Source of the DNA: Asterias amurensis
Taxonomy: Eukaryota; Echinodermata; Asteroidea; Forcipulatida; Asteriidae
Reading direction: 5' to 3'
Assembly (NCBI RefSeq): GCF_032118995.1
Contig: NC_092665.1
Location: forward strand, 15,768,012-15,832,011
DNA length: 64,000 nt
The translations under genes and the position numbers were made by a program. Below are positions 56,092-64,000 of the stretch, piece after piece; position 1 is the stretch's first letter; each line of letters opens with the position of its first letter. The notes under the pieces are model-generated. The model had not been told where the DNA came from and made no database searches. It saw only the letters and a list, made by a program, of their open reading frames with translations.

Positions 56092-56460
56092 TTAAAGGCA
56101 GTGGACAATATTGGTAATTACTCAAAATAATTTTTAGCATAAAAACTTACTTGGTAACGATTAATGGGGAGAGGTTGATAGTATAAAACAATGTGAGAAA
56201 CAGCTGCCTCTGAAGTGGAGTAGTTTGTGAGAAAGAAGTAATTTTCCACGAATTTAATTTCGAGACCTCAGATTTAGAACTTGAGGTCTCGAAATCAAGC
56301 ATCCGTGACCAGGGTGTTTTTTCTTTCATTATTATCTCATAACTTCGACGACCAATTGAGTTCAAATTTCCACAGGTTTGTTATTTTATGCATATGTTGA
56401 GATACAGCAAGTGAAAAGACTGGTCTTTGACAATTACCGATAGTGCCCACTGTCTTTAAA
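56092..56460 (+). mobile_element. TTAA MITE (GGCAGTGGACAC family)
   Basis: TTAAAGGCAGTGGACAATAT to CCCACTGTCTTTAA, with the same internal GAGACCTCAGATTTAGAAC block. Confidence 0.75.
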
Positions 56461-56667
56461 CTGTGTTCTGCATACTGCGTGAACTCTAACTTATACATGG
56501 AAGTATGTTGTTGTAGTAAGTTACAACAATTTTTATTTATTTTATTTTTAATTTTATTCTTCGGACAAGCAAAACAATAAAACAAGCACAGGCCGTCCAG
56601 GGAAGGGCAAAAGTAAAAAAACTGTCATCAAAAAAGATTTGCCCTCCCAATATTGTAGCCAAGAATA

Positions 56668-57022
56668 AAAAAGAAACTGGACACCTTTGGTAGTTGTCAA
56701 AGACCAATATTTTCACTTGGTGTAAGCCAACATCAGTATAAAATAACAAACCTGTAAAAATGTTGGCTCAAAGTTGCAAGAAAATAATGAAAGAAAAAAA
56801 CACCCTTGTTGCAGTGGTCGTGCTTTTAGATGGAAATATATGAATAAAAAGCTGCACGAGAGTCTTTTAATATTTTAGTGAGAACTTGCCTCTTTCTCAA
56901 AAACTCAACTTCAGAGAAAGTAGTTTTTCACACTGTTTTATACCATCATCATTATACTTGCAGCTTTCCGTTGCTCGTTATTAAGTTAAGTTTTTATGCT
57001 AATACATTTTGAGTAATTACTT
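56668..57022 (-). mobile_element. diverged reverse copy of the TTAA MITE
   Basis: Begins GACACCTTTGGTAGTTGTCA and ends TTTTGAGTAATTACTTA; the inside matches the reverse complement of the family in patches. Confidence 0.5.
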
Positions 57023-57686
57023 AACGTGTCAAGTGAATTTAATTACATGCTGTTTTTTAAAGCACAACCAACAAGCCAACTTCAGCCTTGTATATTGTTA
57101 GGGTGAATTTTAGTCTTGATTTCCTTATAATACTCAACCCGACTGATGAGCCCAAACTTTTTAGGGGAACCACCAGTTCATTCCCATGATATTTTGGACA
57201 TGTTAGTTGTACGAAAGAAAATGTGCAAAACGCATTACTAATGCAGTGGTGTGAAAAGGCGTTTTGTAGTATTCAACTCTATTGTACTGCTGAATGACGA
57301 GCAGTGCTGGGAACGAGGTGAACAATAACAACAACACCGATCTCAGGGTTAACTTATATTGTAATTCATAAATCTGCTAAACACACGAAGTTGCTAATAA
57401 TCACAATTCTAGATAATTGTGCTGATGCATATGGGGTGTACAAAAACACCATCTCTGGGTTAACATATCCTTATAATTTTTAAAATATGCTAATTGCAAA
57501 TGTTTACAAACAATCACATCACTATTGGTGTTGCAGAATACCAGCTAAAATACAACGCACATGTACAGCAAACGCGCCTGGTTCCTTACTATTTTTTTTG
57601 GCTAGCAATATTTAACCAGTTTAGCGGCTGTTCTTCGATTTAAGTGAACTTTGTGAACTGGAGATATTTTGAGCCAACTTTTAGTT

Positions 57687-59240
57687 TTACACGCGAATGT
57701 CAGCATACAGAGTTTCTTGCGGATTTACCAATTGTTTGTTTTCGTCTTGTCCTTCTTTCTCAAGATCGAGGTCGGCATAGACGACTGTCTGGGAAGACCC
57801 TTGCTCAATCTTATCGGAGATCTCTTCACGTCTTGAGAACTTCTTGGGCTTCCTCACCGGCTGTTGAGGTTGTCCAGTCGTGTCTGCACTCCGCGAAGTG
57901 CCTCCACTGGTGTCTGCGTTGTTAACACGGGGCTTGTTCACCTGAGCGTTAATCTGTGGTGTTTGTTGCCGAGGATCCGACGCACCAGGACGGCCTCTCT
58001 CGCTATGGTTTCGTCCGGTGGCTGCATGGGTTCGGTCGGTGTTATCGTGCGGTTTTGGGGGAATTCCAACGCTAGGCTCCCGGTCGGACGGATGCTTATA
58101 TTCATTGTTGATATTAGCACCAGCTTCTGCAATGTTCAGGTTTAGACGCAGGGAAATGTTCATGTCTGGCTCACGGGTTACGATAGATGATTCTGCGTAT
58201 ATTTTTGACTCAACTCCCGGTCGACCAGGCTGTGAGACACCCACCGACTGCTCTTCCAGGACAGAATTGTAAGAAGGTGGCACTTCATCCCTGTCCCTAC
58301 TTATCAGTTCATTGGGACTCCTGGTATCTTCACGAGCATGTGGGGTTTTCTGGGAGCTGCCGCAGTCGATGAGGTAGTCTTTGGGGTGAAACCATCGCCT
58401 AGTTTCACATCGACAACACAGTGTATGTATTGCGATAATAACGATAAGGACGACCACGCCAATGACAATACCGGTGATTTGACCAGCAGACAGTCTTGAT
58501 TTTATTTTGGGTGTTATTGTGGGTTCGATGTCAACAACTTTCAAAGGTCCAATAATGCAAAACAGATTCATGTCAGACGACGGTAAGTTTGCAACGCAGA
58601 TATACGTTTGTAAATTATCCGATGATGTAACATTTTTTATTAACAGAGCTATTCCACCATGCTGATATGAGTAGTAGAGCGTCCATTCATCATTATCTGC
58701 ACTAATCGATGCAGTTGCGTTACCAGATGTACTGCAGGAGATGAAACTTCCAGTGTTTACTGTCCCCGGACCGTTTGGAGTGCAGAACGGGAAGGCATCT
58801 CTGGGGTACACAGACAAAACTAGTTTTTTGTCTAAGACCCCCACAAAGGACATCTCACCAGTTGGATGAATAAGATTGCATTGGTATGTTCCTGTATCAG
58901 TTGTCTTTACTTCAGTGAATGTTAGATTGAAGGTTGAAATCAAACCCTTTGTGAAGCTAACCAGATATCGCTTATTTCTATAAACAGACAAGTCCGTACT
59001 GGTAACACCGAAACTGCCTGACCCCTCTTTATACCACGATAGAAAATGAGTTGAAGCATCGAAACCAGCAACATGGCAGAGGAGACTGACCGTAGTTCCC
59101 TCCCGCTGCACCATCATGTTGGGAGAAACTTCAAGAGTCATTGAAGGATATGACTGACAACGAACCGAGAATATCAGCAAAGAAAACATCAATGCTAAAA
59201 ACCAAACACCTTTCACAATGTCTCTACGTTGATCCTCCAT
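57687..59240 (-). CDS. intronless Ig-family receptor (type III) with ITIM- and ITSM-like motifs
   Basis: 517 aa in one exon; ATG 59240 begins MEDQRRDIVKGVWFLALMFS, a signal peptide ending near Cys28. Domain 1 is V-like: Cys55, LSWYK with Trp69, TTDTGTYQC ending at Cys121. Domain 2 has Cys153 (FPFCTPNGP), Cys169, Cys215 and Cys228 (NLFCIIGPLKV). One helix at about 250-272, then a 240-residue tail. The tail has KDYLID, PPSY at 321-324 (WW-domain type), and at its end VVYADL (Tyr488, V-x-Y-x-x-L, an ITIM) and TLYADI (Tyr512, T-x-Y-x-x-I, an ITSM), 24 residues apart. In vertebrates this pair recruits SHP phosphatases (PD-1 type). An inhibitory role here is inference. The 61.2-kb pseudogene is its closest relative. 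Confidence 0.9.
   Translation of the reverse strand: MEDQRRDIVKGVWFLALMFSLLIFSVRCQSYPSMTLEVSPNMMVQREGTTVSLLCHVAGFDASTHFLSWYKEGSGSFGVTSTDLSVYRNKRYLVSFTKGLISTFNLTFTEVKTTDTGTYQCNLIHPTGEMSFVGVLDKKLVLSVYPRDAFPFCTPNGPGTVNTGSFISCSTSGNATASISADNDEWTLYYSYQHGGIALLIKNVTSSDNLQTYICVANLPSSDMNLFCIIGPLKVVDIEPTITPKIKSRLSAGQITGIVIGVVVLIVIIAIHTLCCRCETRRWFHPKDYLIDCGSSQKTPHAREDTRSPNELISRDRDEVPPSYNSVLEEQSVGVSQPGRPGVESKIYAESSIVTREPDMNISLRLNLNIAEAGANINNEYKHPSDREPSVGIPPKPHDNTDRTHAATGRNHSERGRPGASDPRQQTPQINAQVNKPRVNNADTSGGTSRSADTTGQPQQPVRKPKKFSRREEISDKIEQGSSQTVVYADLDLEKEGQDENKQLVNPQETLYADIRV
57690..57791 (-). other. ITIM-like and ITSM-like tail motifs
   Basis: The last 33 codons of the receptor: TVVYADLDL (Tyr codon 57777-57779) and ETLYADIRV (Tyr codon 57705-57707). 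Both satisfy published consensus patterns, (I/V/L/S)xYxx(I/V/L) and TxYxx(V/I). Confidence 0.75.
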
Positions 59241-59383
59241 GGTCGTATGTTGACTACGCCGTGAAGTAAAAAATCAGTAATGGATGGAACACGACTCAAC
59301 TTCTGTAGACTCACTGAAAGTTTAGTTTCTTTATCGGTCTTACTGATTATATTGTTCACCATTGGACTGTTTAAACCTTCTTG

Positions 59384-59389
59384 TATATA
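59384..59389 (-). promoter_or_regulatory. conserved TATA-like box of type III receptors
   Basis: TATATA about 145 bp upstream of the ATG. The same box (62495-62500), followed by the same CAGTCCAATGGTGAAC-type block, lies about 143 bp upstream of the 61.2-kb copy. Confidence 0.45.
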
Positions 59390-60806
59390 GCATGAGTATA
59401 TTCCGTCATCAATTTGAACGTGATTTGGTTGATGTCAACCTCGCAGTTTGGTCCAAGTCTCGAAACTGATTTACTGTACTCTGTCTGCGCATACAAAGTA
59501 AACCCAACATTATTATAATACGGGATTAGTTGCGTCGTTATTTTTCAAAGACCAGTTTCCTTGTTATGAACACTTTTTACGCAGTTGTGAAGTTTAGGGT
59601 CATGACCTCTGTTGTGTGTACCTTTCTTAGGTAAATATGTGGGTGGGTAGTATAAGAATGCCATTTGAGTTTACGGTTTCTCCTTTCACACACACACACC
59701 TCTATCAACACTAGAAAAGTTAAAACTGCATCATTTACTTGAAATGTTTATCATCTCAACGGTGGTACTAAAATCCAAACTGTCTTCAAAAGCTCTTATG
59801 TAAACTATTGCAAGAAATATGATTTCCAACAATCCATAACTGCACTGCAAACCTATTTAGCATACATCAGTGTGTACAGAGAATGCAGTTTGTGTGAACG
59901 CGTATGAGGTATGAACCAACCTGTCAGATTGAACCATTCATGTGAAACCAACCCTGAATTACGCCAATGGTTTCCGTCATGGCGGCTTGCTACGCAGCAA
60001 CACATTGGGATTGGCTCCTTGGAATGTGTCCCCCTTATCTTTTGACAACTTTGTGTGTATTGATTATTTTGTTAATGTCTTGTAAAACTGTTGAAGTTGT
60101 AGCTGCACTATTTTCTAAGATGAAGGTTCCATCCTCATACAACTTAAGGAGGATGAGACTTCAGTTCCCCTCAAGCCAGTTTGGCAAGACTTATGTAGAT
60201 TTGAAAACATAAAATAAAAATAACTATTTTTTTTCATTGTGCTCATGCAAACAAATTTAAAAGGAAAATTGTTTTTCAAAAGTGTATTTTAATAATTATA
60301 TATTTATTGATACGTCTAGTAAAATTAATTTAAAAACAAATCTAAAATCACAAATGAACAATAAAAAAGACCTCCAACATTACTCGAAGTCCTGTCAGAT
60401 TTCAAAATGTGCATCGTTACCCTAAAAGAAGTGTTATCCATTCTCTGACATCATATCTGAGTAATTGTTATCGTTAAACAGAAAAAACAGCTCTTGTTTG
60501 TGTAATTCCGAAAGTGGAAAACACTTCAACAAAAGATTTCTTTCAAAAACCAGGTACTTTTAAACCATTCTGTATTGATTAAAACGTCCTGTAAAACTAC
60601 TTAAAAAAAGACAATATAAAAACATGAATGAAACATAAAATACCGCCACCGATATAAACTCTTATGATATATTTTCAGATTTCCAAATGTTCATAGATAC
60701 ACAGTTTTCAATCGTTTATGATATCAAATTGGAATATTTAATACAAAAGCTGTTGCACCCGCAGGTTACTATTGTTGACTTGTTCAATCAACGTACAGTC
60801 TTAGAC

Positions 60807-61171
60807 TTAACGGCACCGGACACTATAGGTATTAACTCAAAACAATGGTTAGTATACACATTCACTTGATCTTGAACAATGGATAGCCATCGGTAGTATA
60901 ACACATTGTGAGAAATGGTCCCCTTTAAAGTAAAGTGGTTTTGGGGGAAGAGACAATTTCTCACTCAAAAATGAAATGCTTTTTTTTAAAGCCTTTTTAG
61001 GCATCTGAAAGCACACCATTTTTTGCAACAATAGTTGTTTTTTTCTTCCATTATTCTCTTACAACTTTAATGATCGATTGAGTCCAAATTTTCACCGATT
61101 TGTTATTTTATGCATATAAGTGAGAATACTGATCTTTGACTATATATTCCAATGAAGTCCAGTTCCTTTAA
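60807..61171 (+). mobile_element. decayed TTAA MITE
   Basis: TTAACGGCACCGGACACTAT to AGTCCAGTTCCTTTAA, with worn internal blocks. Confidence 0.45.
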
Positions 61172-61215
61172 AGTTTGAGTCATGTGTACGGTGTAAATCA
61201 ATGCCAAGAGTTCGA

Positions 61216-62352
61216 TCAGCTAAGTTTAAGTTCTGCATACTGAGATGGTTTCTCGTATGCAGTGTCCAACTCCATGTAAGGATCTGCTTCCCTAGTGCTG
61301 GCATCTTTCTCGTGTTCAACGGGTTGAATAGAGGGAAGACCAGGCTGGGGGTTTTCTTTCAGGGTCGAACAGTATACATGAGGCACATCATCTCCTTCCT
61401 TACTCATCGGTACATCAGGTGGACTCCTTGAAGCATCTTCTTGTGCCTGTGGGGTTTCCCGGGAGCTGCAGCAGTCAATGAAGAAGTCTTTTGCGAGCCT
61501 CCACCTTCTTGCGTCGAATCGGAAACACATAACATGTATTGCAACGAGAATGATGAAGACGACCAGTCCTAAGATGATACCAGCGATTTGACCAACAGAC
61601 AGGCCTGATGTTACGACTGTTGTACCGGTAGGCCTAGTTGGTATCGTGGGTGGTGTTGTGGATTCGATGTCAACAACATCCAAAGGTCCAATAGTGCAGG
61701 ACAAATTCATATCAGACGACGGTAAGTTTGCAACACAGATGTACGTCTGTGAATTGTCCGAAGTTGTAACATATTTTGAGAAGACCGCCCCACCCTGCTC
61801 ACCTCAGTAGACCACCCAGTCTCCATGTTCTCCAGTAATCGATGGAGTTGCAATACCAGATGTACTGCATGAGATGGCCCTTCCAACAGTTAATGTCTCC
61901 GGACCGTTTGGACTGCAGGACGGGAATGCGTCTCTGGGGTACACTGACAAAACTAGTTTCTCGTCTAAGACCCCCACAGCAGACATCTCACCAGTTGGAC
62001 GAATAAGATTGCATTTTTATGTTCCTGTATCAGTTGTCTCTACTTCAGTGAATGTTAGATTGAAGGTTGAAATCACACCCTCTGTGAAACTAACAAGATA
62101 CCGCTGATCGCTAACATACAAATCCTTACTGGTAACGGTAAAGATACCCAAGATGAACCAAGACAGGTAATAAGAAGCATTAAAACCAGACACCTGACAG
62201 AGAAGACTGACCGTAGTTCCCTCCCGCTGCACCGTCATATTGGGAGAAACTTCAAGAGTCATTGACCGACAGCGGACTGAGAATATCAGCGAAAAAAACA
62301 TAAGTGCTAAAAACCAAACACCTTTCACATTGTCTCTACGTTGGTCCTCCAT
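61216..62352 (-). pseudogene. type III Ig-family receptor copy with ITAM-like tail, two in-frame stops
   Basis: A full-length relative of the 57.7-kb gene, 379 codons in one frame with no frameshift, but interrupted by TAA at 62017-62019 (a Tyr codon in the paralogue, just before the domain 1 Cys) and TGA at 61804-61806 in domain 2. The signal peptide (MEDQRRDNVKGVWFLALMFF), both Ig domains (LSCTIGPLDVV at the end), and the helix (GQIAGIILGLVVFIILVAIH) are otherwise kept. The tail is short and ends DPYMELDTAYEKPSQYAELK: YMEL and YAEL are 9 residues apart, matching YxxL-x(6-12)-YxxL, the ITAM pattern. It is either a recent pseudogene, a null allele, or carries assembly errors. Confidence 0.75.
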
Positions 62353-63401
62353 GGTCGTGTGTTGACTACACTGTGAAGTAAATATTCGGTAATTAATGGA
62401 ACGCCACTCAACTTTGTAGCCTCACTGAATGTCTAGTTCCTATATTAGTATTTACTGTAATGTTCACCATTGGACTGTTCAAACCGTGTGGCATATATAG
62501 CATGAGTTTATAAATCAATCATATATCAACTTGAAAGTGATTTGTTTGATGACAACCTCGCAGTTTGGTCACAGTCTCGAGACTGAGTTGCTGTACTCTG
62601 TCTGCGCACGCAAACTAAACTCAACGTCAATAATACGGGAGTAGTTGCGGCGTAAGTTTCCTTGTTATGAACCATTTTTACGCAGTTGTGAAGTTTAGGG
62701 TCGTGACCTCTGTTGTGTAGTTTTCTTAGGTAAATTCGAGGGTGCGAGTGAATAATGTGTTATATTATACGTTTTTTCCTTTCATACACCAAAATATATC
62801 AACACTGGTTTCAACTGCTCGGGGATACTGAAACGGTAAATATTTTTTTTAGTACAGTAAAGAATATTTTGGCAAGGTTTTGAGTTTCAGCAACTTGTGA
62901 TTGTTCTTTGAGAAACTGTTGATGCAATATTTAATATAAATTACGAAATAACACATTTTTTTCCGGGAGAAAAAAATTGTAGTTTTTGTAAGTAAGACTC
63001 CTTTCTTATAAAATTAAGTTAAGTATGGTCACCATAGCTCTGATTAGTGACGTAACCAGAGGAAAGGGAATCATGGAATTTGTCACGTTTCGAAATTTGT
63101 AGCACATTGTCAACCTCCATAACGCGGTCAAGAGTTTAAAAGTAGCATGTGGAAGTACAGCTATTAAAGGTTTGGTGTAAAACCATGTGGATATCCTTTT
63201 TTTTTTTAGTGCCAACCATCAAGTCCAGTATTCTCCTGAAGACAATTGGAGCATGCTTATCGAAACGTTGAGTCGTTAACCATCGGTTCTTTTAAAACCT
63301 TTACTAATAAAAACAGAGACATCAACATGGTGTTACCGCAAACCTCTCTTATAAAATTATACAGAAGTTTGCAATATTTCCCAAAGTGTATTCATTACAA
63401 T
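62353..63401. other. intergenic: duplicated type III upstream DNA
   Basis: 62353-62735 is a diverged copy of the DNA upstream of the 57.7-kb gene (TATA box, CCAAT-like block, and a CTGTACTCTGTCTGCGCA block). A dispersed repeat copy lies at 63326-63346. No gene seen. Confidence 0.5.
63326..63346 (+). repeat. dispersed repeat core, ATGGTGTTACC family
   Basis: ATGGTGTTACCGCAAACCTC, identical to the copy at 39303. Only the core is kept. Confidence 0.45.
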
Positions 63402-64000
63402 TTAATACACGCGTATCGAAGTAGCATAAATATGGGATGGATTTTGCTGGTTTGGCCCCTTGTCTGAGGTTGTATTACTTGTCCTTTTACGTCGGTACAC
63501 AAAGTATGAGACGAGGATGGTAACCAGACCAACAAGAAGGATTAAAGGGATTGTTATACCAGTAATTACACCGACAGCGAGGCCAGGTTCGTCAGTAAAA
63601 ACTGTTGAAGGTGTTATTTTTGTGGTTGGGTAGGGGATGATGGTCAAGGGTCCTATCTTGCAGGAAAGAGACGTCCAGTTTTGATTCTCTGGTGTTGCTG
63701 AAAAACAGAAAAATGTGACTCCATCATCTGCAACTTTGACACTCTTCTGCAACCGTGATCCTGAATCGTTTACTGCTGGAGGAGTCTTGACCCAATCTGG
63801 CCTTTCTACAGGTTCTTTTGTATCACTGACCACTGGGGTTCTTTCATCGATGACCGTGCTACATGTCAGAATGTTTCCCTCGTTCACCACTGCCGGACCG
63901 TTCGGGAAACAGACTGGAAACTCTTCGGTCGAGTTTACAGTAAGACGCCCTTGTCCATTTGTAAGTATAGTTCCTGCAGTGTTGTTCGCAACAATGACGC
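63402..64000 (-). CDS. intronless Ig-family receptor (type II), partial, short tail
   Basis: The last 199 codons of a receptor that runs off the right edge. From the edge it reads the end of domain 1 (VIVANNTAGTILTNGQGRLT), then domain 2 (EEFPVCFPNGP to LSCKIGPLTI), nearly identical in DNA to the 52.8-kb gene. The stalk, helix (VGVITGITIPLILLVGLVTI) and tail differ completely: the tail is about 32 residues, basic, and ends SHIYATSIRVY. That ending resembles the IIYVSAISPI end of the 26.4-kb gene more than its own sub-family. Confidence 0.85.
   Translation of the reverse strand, partial: VIVANNTAGTILTNGQGRLTVNSTEEFPVCFPNGPAVVNEGNILTCSTVIDERTPVVSDTKEPVERPDWVKTPPAVNDSGSRLQKSVKVADDGVTFFCFSATPENQNWTSLSCKIGPLTIIPYPTTKITPSTVFTDEPGLAVGVITGITIPLILLVGLVTILVSYFVYRRKRTSNTTSDKGPNQQNPSHIYATSIRVY

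Larger units (their letters stand above)
53979..57686. other. intergenic: duplicated upstream DNA and MITEs
   Basis: 53979-54560 matches the upstream DNA of the 48.6-kb gene in blocks and holds a TGACGTCA at 54549. A palindromic element lies at 55062-55208, a TTAA MITE at 56092-56460 and a diverged reverse copy at 56668-57022. No gene seen. Confidence 0.45.
59241..61215. other. intergenic: duplicated upstream DNA, decayed MITE
   Basis: To about 59645 it matches 62353-62735, showing that upstream DNA was duplicated with the type III gene. A decayed TTAA-family MITE spans 60807-61171. No gene seen. Confidence 0.45.

Overview
Organism and overall picture. This is eukaryotic, AT-rich, intron-rich DNA, crowded with short non-autonomous transposons, tRNA-derived SINEs and minisatellites. 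The repeat families and the intronless immune-type receptor genes look most like an echinoderm, probably a sea star. That placement is inference; no marker gene proves it.

Left part (1-19.4 kb). A Rap GTPase-activating protein gene (rap1gap) lies on the + strand. Eighteen consecutive exons, from a GoLoco motif at 1056 to the stop at 17952, join in one frame (719 codons plus stop). The 5' end lies left of the window. One intron holds about 4.2 kb of a 48-bp palindromic minisatellite. A second gene, unrecognised and on the - strand, ends tail-to-tail with rap1gap: two exons at 18093-18274 give a clean C-terminus, and candidate upstream exons lie at 20454 and 23169 with an ETS-type promoter site near 24.25 kb.

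Middle and right part (26.4-64 kb). Seven members of one family of single-pass membrane receptors sit in a row, all on the - strand and all intronless (26396, 31724, 39455, 48609, 52782, 57687 and 61216, the last a pseudogene). An eighth runs off the right edge (63402). Each has a signal peptide, a V-like Ig domain, a second Ig-like domain with a shared four-cysteine signature, a stalk, one membrane helix and a tail that differs between members. Three sub-families are visible: type I (first three, RGD in domain 1), type II (48.6, 52.8 and 63.4 kb) and type III (57.7 and 61.2 kb). The 57.7-kb gene ends in an ITIM-like plus an ITSM-like tyrosine motif with PD-1-like spacing. Its neighbour at 61.2 kb ends in an ITAM-like YxxL-x9-YxxL but carries two in-frame stops. 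This looks like a paired inhibitory/activating receptor locus, and it is the most interesting content of the window.

Between genes. The spacers hold several MITE families (TTAA-ended families, a Mutator-like element with a perfect 9-bp target duplication, small palindromic elements), a 1.9-kb array of a 15-bp repeat with all three + frames open, an inverted pair of 16-bp minisatellites, five tandem tRNA-like repeats, and fragments of a LINE and a Penelope-like element. The promoter of the first receptor gene carries TATA, kB, AP-1 and E-box matches within about 140 bp.
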